Source: Limnanthes douglasii subsp. nivea
Lineage: Eukaryota; Streptophyta; Magnoliopsida; Brassicales; Limnanthaceae
Reading direction: 5' to 3'
Length of the DNA: 64,000 nucleotides
NCBI GenBank assembly: GCA_036936605.1
Contig: JAUPFV010000004.1
Location: 92,158,334 to 92,222,333, forward strand
Both the position numbers and the translations under genes were made by a program. Shown here one piece after another: positions 29,741 to 40,763 of the stretch (its first letter is position 1; each line of letters opens with the position of its first letter). The notes under the pieces are model-generated. The model was given only the letters and a program-made list of their open reading frames with translations. It was not told the DNA's origin and did no database searches.

Positions 29741-32344
29741 TTCTTTCTTCTTGGTTACCTCAGACACAACATCTTCTAGGGAATTCTTCTCACCGGACAA
29801 GGTCTGGATGGCACCATCTTTGGTCTTCATGTCCTCCCTTAAGGTTGAAAGATCTTTCTCCAAACCAGAGCCCTTAGTTTGGAGCTCAGTATTAGCATTC
29901 TTCGAAGTGGCCAGCTTGGTTGACAGATCTTCCTTGCCCTTCCTCAATTCTTCAAGCTATTTCTTCAATTCTTCTATGCTCTGATTAACATTGAGGAGAT
30001 TGGTTGACAGGGACTCCTTGTCAGTATTGAGGGTGTTGATAAGGGCGGAGTAGTTTTTCACCTGCCTCTCCAGATCGAGCACTGGTTGGATATGACCTAG
30101 AAGAGAATGGGCCACCGTATCTTGATCTTCGGAAATAGAAATATACATATCGTTGTAGGTCACCATGTTGGAAGAGCCTGAAAGACGGAAATGACCAGCA
30201 AAGTCATCATTCTCTGAGTCGGTGAAGTAAAGGCCGATGTCCTAAAGGGCTCTGATGTCCACACCATCAATCCCCTCTCTGGTTCCCTCTCCGAGTTGCA
30301 GATCTATTCAAATTTTCTCTACCAAGGGTGGATCGGCAGGAGCTGGTGGAGGAAGAAGCTCAGAAGGGCGGAGAGTTATGGCTCCCCCTAAGGTGACCTT
30401 TTTCTTCTTGGCAGCCCTTTCGTCACTACTTGACCCCCTTTTTCGATCATTCTTGGGAGGCTTCGGTGGATTTTCTAGTTCTCCTGCCTTCTTAACAGTC
30501 TCATCTTCAACCACCTTGAGCAGGGAAGCATCGATCCCTCCTTGGTTCCCCAGACCGGTCTCCTCTGTGGCAGCCCGAACTGCTTCTGTTGTAGTTATCT
30601 TCTTCATTCCCTTCATCTTGCTGGGAGCCTTGGCTCTCGAGGGCAAGATCAATTTACCATATTTTTCTTCTGTCCGTTTGAGGATGACACCTGGAGGAGG
30701 GGGTGTGGTCAATTCTTCCCATGTAAGATCTTTCCCACATGTGGTATTCCACATATGAGATCTCACCATATTGTCGGAGGTAAATCAGTTGTAGAAAGCA
30801 TTCCCCCCACGTTCTGCGGCCCACGCATTCAGTTTGGCACATGTAGTCTGCCCCTCTTCCAGATATCCGGTGTACTCCTTCGGTAATACTAAAAAAAAAG
30901 TAACGAATAATTCAGGAGTGGAATATTTGTGAGGTGAAAAGAAGAACATGAAAAACAAAATTGAAGTGCTTACCTGTACCCTTCCATCTACTAGTAAGCA
31001 TATTAGGGTTGGTCTTGGCTTTGATCTTCCTCCCATTTTTCCATGACCCACTGATGAATTAGAATTTGGTTCTCCAATTATTCTCCGACTCCAGCAAGTC
31101 GTCTACCACTTTGAAGTTATTTCCCATGTTGTAATGGTAGAATGGGATGTTGTGATTCTTGCATAGGCTTCACACATCGGCAAATTGTTCCATACGAAGA
31201 GGGATTTTAGATAACCTCGATTCCATAATGCAAGTGAGGAGGGAGTACCAGGAGTTCAGACTCAGTTGGTTAGGACAAATTTTTATCAAGTGGAAGTACC
31301 TGACAATTTCTAGGTCTAATGAGAACCGAAGTGCCCAATTCAGCAGCTCTATAAAAATGACCACCTCGTTGAGCTTACAGTCCATCGGAGTCTCCGGTCT
31401 GACTGGTATCCTCACCTTTACTGATTCTAGAATCCCCCACTTTGTCCAGATCCGGCCCAATTCGGCAGTGTGGGTATAGACATAGTTAATGTTCTGCATG
31501 GCCAACAAGTATTTAGCATTAACTTTTTTAAAGCAAAGCCCTACCTTGCCCTCCAAACACTCTGGGAAATCCGGATGAGCCACACCAACTTTAATCTTGC
31601 CTTTAACCTTTCTATCAGAGGTGGCATCCCCAGTTTGACCTGAGGCCTCAGTTTCGAAGGGGGCCTCTTCAGTGCTGTCATCCATCACTTCTTCCATCAT
31701 TCTGGAAGGTTTATCAGTTGTTGTGGATGGAAGGGTGTTAGCTTCTGTTCTATGGTCTATCCGGATGAATGAGCACCGGTTGTTTCCAAATGCGTGGTGT
31801 CCGGTTGAAGCTCAGTTCTGGAGGACTTCTCTTGAGAAGCTACTTTGGATGCCTCCGATCCGGAGGGCTTATCTTATGGGGATCTTATAGACACCTTCGA
31901 TCCGGAGGGTTTGTCCTTGGAATGTTCTTTAGAGGCCTCCAGGTTGAGGGTTTTGACAGTAAGGCAGTTGCTTGGGATTTCACCAAACGAGTTGTCCGAC
32001 GTGGAGTTGATTTCTCTGGAGATTTGTTAATGTCTGAGCCCATAACTATGAAAGAGGAGGGTTTTCTAACACTTGATACTGCTTTTTCCTGAGCAGTGGA
32101 GGGTTGGGACTCCTGAACAGAAGAACCTGATAGAATTGGTGAGAGGCTTGGTTTGAACAACTGTTTAGGCTTTGGGTTTTTGGTGAAGGATGACCCTTGG
32201 TCAGTTTCCTAGGGTGGTTCACCAAACTTTTTGCCTGGGGAGACCGACATCGATACGCTTCTCTCTTTCGACTTTCCTTGCTTTCTCTAACTCAGACAGG
32301 TTCAACCAGTCGCCTTTTAGAAGAGTGTTTCTAGCTGTGACCAT
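28954..32344 (-). pseudogene. Antisense ORF of element B (Transposase_28-like, coiled coil)
   Basis: Starts at 32344 (minus) with KGDWLNLSELEKARK, as in element C. An acidic Ser/Thr-rich part includes 32160-31885. 31700-31170 holds HPDFPECLEGKVGLCFKKVN, IPVRPETPMDCKLNE and FSLDLEIVRYFHLIKICPNQ, the Transposase_28-like core. A GT-AG intron of 85 bp (30973-30889, on this strand only) joins SRWKGT to LPKEYTGYLEEGQTT. Next come NTTCGKDLTWEELTTPPPPG, the basic RAAKKKKV (about 30390), YFTDSENDDFAGHF and a long coiled coil (30166-29650). The tail has GLLFHETFP-like and LKYVEYEDILHTMEDGDK motifs and ends EGNKP in the middle repeat copy. A few stops and shifts break it. The function is unknown. Confidence 0.75.
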
Positions 32345-32434
32345 AAAACTATCCAAGAACAAGTTTGAAAGAAACGGTGGAAAGCTCTCTAGAAGGTTTG
32401 TTGAGTGATGAATAAAATGAAACAGTGAAAAATA

Positions 32435-32612
32435 GTTTATATATTAGTAGAAAAATGTAACTGATACCTAGGAGGAGACGAAGAGGTTTTTGCAGTGATT
32501 AAATACGGCGCTGACTTGGAAAAAATTAAATGCATAGGCTTCTTTCTAGGTTTAGTGGGAGCGCCAATCTAGTTAAAAACGGTTGGTAAGTCGAATCAGA
32601 TTGTGACACGTG
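32435..32612 (-). promoter_or_regulatory. Antisense promoter of element B: G-box and TATA box
   Basis: On the minus strand CACGTG (32612-32607) lies 164 bp before TATATAAAC (32443-32435), itself 91 bp before the start codon at 32344. This is the same order and nearly the same spacing as in element C (18790-18957). Two elements with diverged LTRs keep it. Confidence 0.6.
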
Positions 32613-32756
32613 TCCCACGATCCAAAGAAAGACTCTTAGAATTCTGGGAAAAAGTCAGTTCGGATAAACCTCACGCTAGATACATAAGCGGGTCGGGAAA
32701 CGTCGTCACTGACTAAGTGAATTTTTTAGTCCTGCCAAAGATTTTTGACAATGCCT

Positions 32757-32770
32757 AAAAAAGGGGCTAC
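32757..32770 (+). other. Element B polypurine tract
   Basis: AAAAAAGGGGCTAC abuts the 3' LTR at 32771. Element C has TAAAGGGGCTAC at the same place, and element D has GGACTGGGGCTAT. It would prime plus-strand DNA synthesis. Confidence 0.85.
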
Positions 32771-33146
32771 TGATGAGTCCGGATAACTTAATCACTGCCT
32801 ACTGAGATTTCCGGACAAGGGAAATTCAGACATAAACTTGCCACTAAACTATTCGGACATGACAAAAGTAAAAAATGACTCCTTTTGACTAATTTATATG
32901 CTAATCAGCTTAATAAGTAAATGGGCCCTTAAACTTGATCTGGTTCCATAATTTGACCTGAAAGCCCATGGGTCCATAGTTAAGGGTATAAATACCTCAA
33001 CTACTTTCATTAATGAGGGTAATGAACATTTAATACAACCAGGCAACTCAAAACTTTCACTACTTCACACTAAAACATTTAATACTCTCAAAACTTTCCA
33101 AAACACTTGACAAAATTACCCTTAGCTCAAAATAAACCTCACCAAA
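32771..33146 (+). repeat. Element B 3' LTR
   Basis: A 376-bp partner of 22040-22418, with the same TGATGAGTCC and CCTCACCA ends. It is followed by the target duplication AATCT (33147-33151). Confidence 0.92.
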
Positions 33147-33582
33147 TCTGATCACTTCAAAGATACTTCATTTGAAGTCCGGGATGTTTAATAAGCATTT
33201 GATTTATCTGATATCTTCATACTCATAACAATTTTGAAAAAAGGCATAAGACATCATTGATTGAAAACCGGACACCTCATTAAAACCTTCCCACGCCACC
33301 AGGGTAGAAACAATTATGTCCCCTAATATTTACATTGAAGTATGAGAAGGTAAATATTTACAAGAAAAATTTATACTAAATACAACCTAAGGTACTCAAT
33401 GTTCCGTGGATGCTTTAAAGCTTTGCCCTTCTTGTCTTAAAGTCTATATGTTCTTGGCTTGACTCTTTCACACACCATATAAGGGCCTTCCCAATTCAGA
33501 GCCAACTTTCCAAACTGTATTTCTTTAGTATGCAAAAAGATTTTTCTTAATATTTTTTCTCATACTTGGAAATATCTTCTTT

Positions 33583-34603
33583 TTACTTGGATGCAAATCT
33601 ACTTCTCATTAGACCCTGGTAGTGTGTCGTTCTCAAATATGCTTTCATACTTCTTTGTTCGATCAAATCCAACGAATTCCTAACTGACATGTCATTAACA
33701 TGTTTGGAATAATCTTGAATCCTGAAGGATGGAAAATTAGCTTCTATGGGTGTAATTTCATCCATCTCGTAAACGAGGGAAAAGAGGATTCTTAGGTAGC
33801 CGTTCGGGGAGTAGTTCGGTAGGCACACAAAACTTCTTGCAAATAACTCGGCCATTTTCCCGTAGCTCCTTCTAGATTTTTTTTAATCCTGTCAAGATCG
33901 TTCGATTAGCAACTTCAAATTTTCCCATTATCCTGAGGGTGGAAAGGAGAAGAAAATTAATGTTGAATTCCACTGGAAGTGCAATACATCTTCATGTCTT
34001 TATTATCAAATTGTGGCCCATTGTCCGTAGTGATTCGTCCGGGAACTCCCAATTAGAAACATATGTTGGATAGAATAAATTTTATGACCGATTTGGAAGT
34101 GGTACCCACTAGGGGTGTTGCTTCTACCCATTTAGGGAAATAGTTAATTGTCACTATTATTGTTCGATATCCTTCAGACGCCATAGAAAGAGGCCCAACT
34201 AAGTACAAACCCCATATATGAAAATGTATGGTTCGGATATTGACTCCATAGGAACTGCTGGTGTATGGATTTCATTTCCATATCACTGGAAAATATCATA
34301 TATCCTGACCAAATCCTTGGCATCTGCCATTATTGTTGGCCAGTAATACCCTGCTAATAAAACTCTCATGGTCAAGACCTTATAGCCATAATGTGTTGAT
34401 CCCTCTCCATCGTCCAATTCGGATAAGACACTCTTGGATTCCTCAAAGGCTAAAAAATGTAGGAGAGGTCTACTGAAAGACTTTTTATAAAGAATCTCCC
34501 TTACAACCAAGAAACCACGAGCCTTGTACTTGATTTTTGTAGCTAAGATCTTGTCCGAAGGCAAAACTTCATCTGAAATAAACTGATGTATCTTAAACCT
34601 CAA
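33583..34603 (-). pseudogene. Element C integrase
   Basis: 34603-34283 has the zinc-binding region in decayed form: SELDDGEGSTHYGYKVLTMR, with the first His now Asp, and RIYDIFQ in place of the CxxC pair. The core is broken, but TTDNGPQF (about 34035-34005) and GKFEVANRT-like sequence (about 33930-33900) can be read. 33855-33583 gives the C-terminal NSLDLIEQRSMKAYLRTTHY and GLMRSRFASK. Element B carries the closest relatives. Confidence 0.82.
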
Positions 34604-34830
34604 ATATTTGGATCGTAGGCCAGATACATTTAAACTCTCTTAACTCTCACCATCTCTCTCTTGAATTGAAATTACGAAGGGGCATTCTTGCATAAGAATC
34701 CATGGGTAGGCTTCAAAATAGGTTATGGAGGCTAAAGAATCTGCCATAGTATTCTCTGATATAGGGACATGCTCATAACGGATGCTTTAAAAACTTATGG
34801 CAACTTCATTTAATACTTGCAGATACTTTA

Positions 34831-35154
34831 TTAACTGGTCTTTTTAGTTTCAAACAGCCCCTGAGCTTGGTTAATAATTAATTGAGAGTTACTAACTAAC
34901 CGAACCCTTTTTGCTCCACATATCTGAGCTAGTCTCAACCCAGCAATGGCTGCTTCATATTCTGATTTATTGTTGGACGCCTTAAAACCAAAACATATAG
35001 CCTGATATATAATATCACTATAAGGGGAAGTTAAACAAATTCTAGCCCCACATCTTATCGTTCTAGACCCACCGTCAGTTCCGAGTAACCACTCTTTCTT
35101 AGACTTGTTTTCTTGCTCTTGTTTGCGAGGCCTTTCAGTATGAAATTCTACCAA
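34831..35154 (-). pseudogene. Element C second (archaeal-type) RNase H
   Basis: LLGTDGGSRTIRCGARICLT, FGFKASNNKSEYEAAIAGLR and RVRLVSNSQLIINQAQGLFE are recognisable. The Asp of the SDSQ motif is Asn here. The domain stops at a frameshift near 34831. Confidence 0.82.
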
Positions 35155-36593
35155 GAAATTAGCTATACGTAAGCCTTGACTGCGGTTCGAGGCGCAAAAT
35201 AAATATCATAATCTCCAAGCTCAACTGACCATTTAATCATTCTTCCTGATTTATTAGCTTTTTGTAGAACATTCTTTAATGGGAAAGACGTCTGAACCGT
35301 AATCGAATGCGCTTGCAAATACGGCCTTATTTTTTCTGGATACTCTTACCAATTCTAAGGCTAATTTTTATAACTTTAAGTACCTTTTTTCCGCTTCCAG
35401 TAAACTCTTGCTCACGTAATAAATTGGACGAGGATAATTATCTAATTCCCTTACGAGAACAACACTCACGGCATAATCTGATACAGCCAAATACATAAAA
35501 AGCTTCCCTTTGAATAGGTTTTAATAACATCTTGGGTGAATAAAAATATTTTTTATTTCAAGAAAGGCTTGATCACACTGTGGAGACCAATTGAAATCTT
35601 TCGCATTTCTCAAAACTTGAAAGAATTGAGCACATTTTTAGATGATATTGAAATAAACCTATTTAAGGCAGCCAACCGTCCGGTTAACCTTTGGACTTCT
35701 TTAGTATTCCATGAAGGGTCCATAGCCAATAGAGCATCTAACTTATCCGGATCAACCTGTATCCCTTTTTCGCTCACGAGATACCCTAGAAATTTGCCAG
35801 ATCGGGCTCCAAAAATGCATTTTTTTTGGTTTAATTTAGGTTGATGGATTCCAAGTTTGAAAAATTATCTTAAACATTCTGCGATGCTTTTTACCATTAT
35901 ATAATCTATATACACTTCCATGATTTTGCCAATATGAGTTGCAAAAAATTTATTCACCAAACGGTGATAAGTAGCTCGAGCTTTCTTCAATCCAAATTGC
36001 ATCTTCTTATAACAATGAAACCTTCTGTCTGTAATAAATGTGGTGTGATCTTGATAATTCGGATATACTTGTATCTAATTATAACCTTAAAATGCATCCA
36101 TGAAGGACAACAACTTATTCCCATATGTGAATTCTACTAACTAATCTATCGGAGACACTGGGTAAGGATCTTTAGGACATACCTTATTAAGATCGGTGAA
36201 GTCAATACACATGCGTCATTTGCCATTCTTCTTATTGACTAAAACATGATTGGCCGTCTATAATGGGTATTGATATTCTTTTATATGACCCATCTTAGTA
36301 ATTCGATCCACTTATTTTTGTACTACTGGTCCAACATCAGTTCGGACTGACAATCTGTGGCAGATTACCTCAGTGGGTACCCCGGTTGCATCATCATTGC
36401 ATTATGCAAACACATGTAAATTGTCTGACAAGAAAGACAATAGATTTTGTTTCAGTCTTAATGGAAACTTAGTACCAATCTTAACACTTTTTCCTTTTGC
36501 TAGGCAATGGAATTCAACTTCTTCTATAGGTATTATAACACTAGGAGCCTCCCTTGGATCATCAATTTTATTCTCATCATTGGAAGGCTCCAA
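35155..36593 (-). pseudogene. Element C reverse transcriptase and RNase H
   Basis: The minus strand starts with KIDDPREAPSVIIPIEEVEF and FLSDNLHVFA (36593-36402), matching the segment before reverse transcriptase in A and B. Decayed palm and thumb sequence runs to about 35600, including an IYIDYIMVKS-like catalytic region near 35905 and FLGYLVSEKG near 35780. RNase H sequence continues to 35155. There are many stops. Confidence 0.8.
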
Positions 36594-36712
36594 TACCTGT
36601 TATTCCTTGTTACTTTAACTGCCCCCAAAGACTTTAAGGTAGGAGCCATTACATAGCATTATCTAGCCACCTTCTGACTGCTTCGGACAACACCCACTTG
36701 TGGACCCAAATC

Positions 36713-37124
36713 TAGACCTGTTATCGGGTCGGGTCGGTCCGGGTTTGGACGGGACCGAGACCGACTCGTTAAGCTACCGGGCGGGTCGAGTCGTACCGCT
36801 AAGCGAAGGGAGCCAAATATGATGGACCGGGACCGGCTCGTTAAGAGTCGAGTCGGTCCGGTCCGACTCTTAACGGGCGGGTTTGTTAGTGTATCATAAT
36901 TTTTTTAGGGTTCTAGTAAAAAATATACATGGATTTGGAAAAAAAAATTATATATCTCCCTTACCGGGCTGGTTACCGGGCGGACCGGTCCAGACCGGTA
37001 AGAGAATCGGTCCAAACTTTTGGCTCCCAACCCGCTCCATAAGGTATCCGGACTGGTCTCGGGCGGGCCTTACCGGTCCGGTCCCGGGCGGGTTAACGGG
37101 TTGGGAGGCCCCCTAACAGCTCTA
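36713..37124. mobile_element. hAT-type MITE with 8-bp target duplication
   Basis: A 412-bp element has 11-bp terminal inverted repeats, TAGACCTGTTA at the left and TAGAGCTGTTA as the reverse complement of the right end. It is flanked by perfect 8-bp direct repeats CCCAAATC (36705-36712 and 37125-37132), which indicates the hAT superfamily. The interior is very GC-rich, with repeated GGTCCGG, GACCGG and CGGGCGGG motifs around a short AT-rich centre. It has no coding capacity. It interrupts element C between protease and reverse transcriptase, so it moved after C inserted. Confidence 0.9.
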
Positions 37125-37132
37125 CCCAAATC

Positions 37133-37800
37133 ATACTTTAAGCATTAATGGATAGTAGAGGCTACAACATGCATCTTGGAGAGCCAAAATCTCCCAAAGA
37201 TAGCATTGTAAGATGTCGAAAAATCAACCACAACAAACAATACCTTCACTGTCTTCTTAAAAGGTCATAACCCAATAGCACTTCCTCTTCAAACTCTCCA
37301 ATAACATCTGCCGAACTTCCAGTGAATCTCAAAATAGTTATGTTTGATCATTGGATAACTGCAGGATTTTTTATTTGTTAGTAGGTTTTTCAAAAACAAT
37401 TGTTTGTCAAACTACCTGTGTTAATCAGGATTTGATGTACATCATTTCCTCCAATTGATGCCCCTATCACCACGACCTTCATGTGGCTCTGCAATATCTC
37501 GTAGATCATCCTCATCAAATACTATGAAAGGAGTTGGAGTTTGGTATAGATGTGTGGACATCCTCCCATCCAACTGAGTAGTCAAGCTGCTGACATGTTT
37601 TTTCTTGAACAACTTGAAAGAGTTGTCACAGTATCTCCCCCAAATATGGTTAAGGATTCAAAATATTTTACCAGATCGGAAACAGTAGCAGTCTTATCCA
37701 CTATCACTCAATTCCAATTCGGGTCCGAATCAAGGTATTCAAAATCCACATCAAACCTTTCAACAATCACCATGACATCCTCCTGTCTGGATGTTCCAAT
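37133..37800 (-). pseudogene. Element C protease region
   Basis: GASIGGND, then a retropepsin motif reading ILINTGS (about 37470-37425), so the catalytic Asp is Asn. An LSTITM-like and a D-rich stretch upstream match elements A and B. The MITE at 36713-37124 cuts its downstream side. Confidence 0.65.
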
Positions 37801-38209
37801 AGCTACCAAAGAAGTCATTCGGGGAGCATTGGTGCTGGATGGTGTATTATCTGACCTGCTGCTTTTTGTTTCTTAACAAAAGCGCCCAATTTACATATTT
37901 CAATAAGATTTTGCACCTCTTGTTTCAAGGCTATGCAATCATGGGTATCACCCCCACATCGTTATGGTATTTACAGAAATGGGTACACCGAGTTTTTCTA
38001 AGAGACTGCAGTGGGGTTGGCCTCCTAAAATGTACATCATTTTTAGTCTTGTTATAGATCGTTGCTACACTTTCCCCCAATTCAGCAAACCAAGGACCCC
38101 TTTTACTTTTGACTTGTTGGTTTTGTTTGGATTGATTCTGTTTAGGTCGTTGTGACCCTTGCCCAGCTTCTTTTGATCTGTAACTGGATCGAGTTGTTGT
38201 TGGAGGAGT

Positions 38210-39420
38210 TCACACTATGGTAGTAGATCTGTTTTGACGATGAACTCTAGATTTATTAGTCTCTTCAACATTAATTTTATTCCCAACTTGATTTAGCAGA
38301 CCCCCAAAAGTCATTGCTTTATTTTGGGTTACTGAATCAACCAAATTACTCTGACTCAAACCTTGTCTTAAAGAGGAAATTGCAACTTGTTCAAAACAGT
38401 CAGCTAGCTCATTCTCCGTATTCACAAACATACTAATATATTCTTTCAAGGACTCGTTCGGTTCTTGGGCACAATGTATAATCGTATCACCATTACATTT
38501 TAACTCCTTGCTTCCAACAAATTGCCTTCGGAACGCAACCCAGAATCTATCAAAAAACTTTACAGGCCCCTAAGGAAGACTATTATACCATTTGAGGGCG
38601 CTTCCTTTAAATTTTTGTGAGAAAGCTCTGTATAACAGCTTGTCATCATCATTAAAGTTCATCATAAAATTCTTAAATTGTTCGAGATGATTGTCCGAAT
38701 CTTTGCTTCCCTCATACTTTTCTATTTTTGAACTATCAAATCTTTTGGGAAGATGCCCGGAGAGTATCTTTGAAGACAAAGTTGATTGCCTCCAAATTTG
38801 ACTACGACTAAACACAATATCTTCATTGGGAGTAGAAAAATACCGGGTTCAGATTGGACGGTAAATGGATCGATCAACCAACGATCAATATGCTGATCAG
38901 CTGAACCCTTCATTTTCCTATGCTATTTTTTAAGTCTACAATGTCTATCTCTTTTTCTTGAATGCTTCTTGGTTAGCCTTAGTTTCTTTTTCAGCCGGTC
39001 ATCATCACTACTGGATGATAATGAATCTTCAAGTTCCGAATCATTAGATGAACTATTAAAAGAATCTGATGTGGAGCTCATAATTTATTTGGACGGATGT
39101 GTTTCTTGGAGTTGAGATGAGTTTTTATGGATTGCTCATTCTCACCTGGATTATCAATAGGATAGAGTGCTAATGCACCGAACTTTTCCTTGACTATTTT
39201 TTTTGCTTGCTTTTGAGCCCTTAAAGCCTTAATCTAAGCTCTCAGCTGATCACGTTCTTCTTTCATTGATAGTTTCTCATTACCATCGTGATTGACATGA
39301 GACACAGTAGTGTGCTCCTTATTTTCTCTCACCCCTTCCACCATAGGGGTGAAACATTTTTATATTAAGATCCATCCGAACTACTTCGTTTACTGGTTTT
39401 GAATCTGGAATTCAGGCACC
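38210..39420 (-). pseudogene. Element C gag
   Basis: The N-terminal charged part (39360-38920) is in pieces. 38913-38722 has ADQHIDRWLIDPF. A shift leads to 38815-38570 with LPKRFDSSKIEKYEGSKDSD, NHLEQFKNFMMNFNDDD and LKWYNSLP. 38449-38210 has NTENELADCFEQVAISSLRQ and TQNKAMTFGGLLNQVG. The order and wording match element B. Decay prevents expression. Confidence 0.83.
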
Positions 39421-39446
39421 CCCGTCTCTCACTGTGGTCGCCAATT

Positions 39447-39807
39447 TGGTGTGGATAATTTATAGTTAGGGGGTAATTTGGGGAGTTTGTGGGTTGAATA
39501 TTAATTTCTGAGTAGTGAGTAGTGAGATAAGAGAGGTGTATGCTTGCATTTAATATTTTTGGAAAAAACCAAACCATTATATGAAGTTGGTTGGGGTATT
39601 TATATTGATTTTGTGACCCATGGGCCTTCCGGGTCGGATTTTGGATTTGTGTCAATCTTTAAAGCCCAAAACCTTAAATAGTATTAACACACAGCTGAGT
39701 CATGATTGACTTGATCGGACTGTTCACGATATGCTTGGTGTAAAATATACCCAACTGCCCCTTCAGATAAGGTAGCAGTGCCCTTCCAAAAATATCTGAA
39801 CCTATCA
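39447..39807 (-). repeat. Element C 5' LTR
   Basis: A 361-bp partner of 18250-18610. The TATA box on the minus strand is ATATAAATACC (about 39605-39595), within a block shared with the LTR of element B. The primer-binding site starts at 39446. Confidence 0.9.
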
Positions 39808-40022
39808 ATGGTAACTTTTGTATTAATAAAAAAAATTAGAGTTTTAAAGTATTTGTAATTATTTTATTGTATACTAAATTTTATATTTCTAAATTTTATT
39901 AGTTAAAACTAATCATATGATATTTTAATAAAAATAAATTAAATTAAATAGTGAAATAAATAGTTCAATGTTTTTTATTGCTTCTATTTGTATTTAAATG
40001 CTGGTTTATAAAAAATTAAATA

Positions 40023-40486
40023 TATACAAAAAGTAATCGAAACAAAAAAATTTAACTAAAAATATATCTTATAAATATTTAAGACATCATAATATATAAA
40101 GCATAGTTAGAATTTCTAACATAATAACTGAATGGATTAATTATGTCAAAAAGATAAACCATGGTTAGAATTTTTAACATAATAATCTAGTGGGTTAGTA
40201 GGTCAAATAACTAATGATCTATAATACCAATACATTCCATCAAACTCAGTTTGATATACAAAAAGTAATCGAAATATATAAATTTAACTAAAAATATATC
40301 TTATAAATATTTAAGACATCATAATATATAAAGCATAGTTAGAATTTCTAACATAATAACTGAATGGATTAATTATGTCAAAAAGATAAACCATGGTTAG
40401 AATTTTTAACATAATAATCTAGTGGGTTAGTAGGTCAAATAACTAATGATCTATAATACCAATACATTCCAGCAAACTTAATAAAT
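40023..40486. repeat. 232-bp tandem duplication
   Basis: The segment beginning ATACAAAAAGTAATCGAAA at 40023 is repeated almost identically from 40255, covering TTATAAATATTTAAGACATC through CCAATACATTCCA. It is AT-rich and non-coding. Confidence 0.92.
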
Positions 40487-40763
40487 ATTTAGAGATTGTT
40501 ACACATAAATTTAGCTACCGACTCAGTTTTTATGAAGATATGAACATCGTTCCAAACTTATTAAACATATGAAAACGATATAGTCTCGAACTGAAGACGA
40601 TGACATGTATAGTGATAGTCGATTTCAATGTGTTTCGTCTCATAGGTACCGACAATTTTGTTATCACAATGTAAAGAAGTGAACTAAATAATGTCAACTC
40701 GTATCTCTACAAGATGTCAAAATAACCAAACAATTTCACGTGTAGTCAAAATTATAGCATGGT

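Larger units (their letters stand above)
22040..33146 (+). mobile_element. Tat-lineage Ty3/gypsy retrotransposon B, nested in element C
   Basis: A complete but decayed 11.1-kb element on the + strand. It consists of 5' LTR (22040-22418), primer-binding site, gag, protease, reverse transcriptase and RNase H, a second RNase H, integrase, a 4.6-kb 3' region with an antisense gene, a polypurine tract and 3' LTR (32771-33146). It is flanked by a perfect 5-bp target duplication AATCT (22035-22039 and 33147-33151). Its proteins are close to those of element C. The LTRs share only short blocks with C, around the GCCCATGGGTC and TATAAATACC promoter region, and the PBS and PPT are the same. I count roughly 30 differences between its two LTRs. 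Confidence 0.93.
18250..39807 (-). mobile_element. Tat-lineage Ty3/gypsy retrotransposon C (host of nested element B)
   Basis: Two direct 361-bp LTRs (39807-39447 and 18610-18250) bound a minus-strand element. Next to the 5' LTR is the primer-binding site AATTGGCGACCACAG (39446 leftward); next to the 3' LTR is the polypurine tract TAAAGGGGCTAC (18622-18611). Gag-pol decays from 39.3 to 33.3 kb. An antisense gene occupies 19073-21872. Element B (22040-33146) is inserted between pol and the antisense gene, and a hAT MITE between protease and reverse transcriptase. Without these insertions C would be about 10 kb. Flanks ATTAT (left) and ATGGT (right) do not form a clean target duplication. By eye the LTRs differ at about 31 of 361 positions. 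Confidence 0.88.

Noticed and set aside
30255..30886. + strand ORFs of up to 167 codons in the 3' region of element B
   Set aside because: They are shadows of the antisense gene, whose minus-strand frame has homologous motifs in element C; the + frames have none.
18250..33146. Pairing the 18250 and 22040 repeats, or 33146 and 39447, as LTRs of two short elements
   Set aside because: The sequences do not match as pairs; the PBS, polypurine tract and AATCT duplication support nesting instead.
18245..39812. A 5-bp target duplication for element C
   Set aside because: Flanks ATTAT and ATGGT agree at only three of five positions, so none is claimed.
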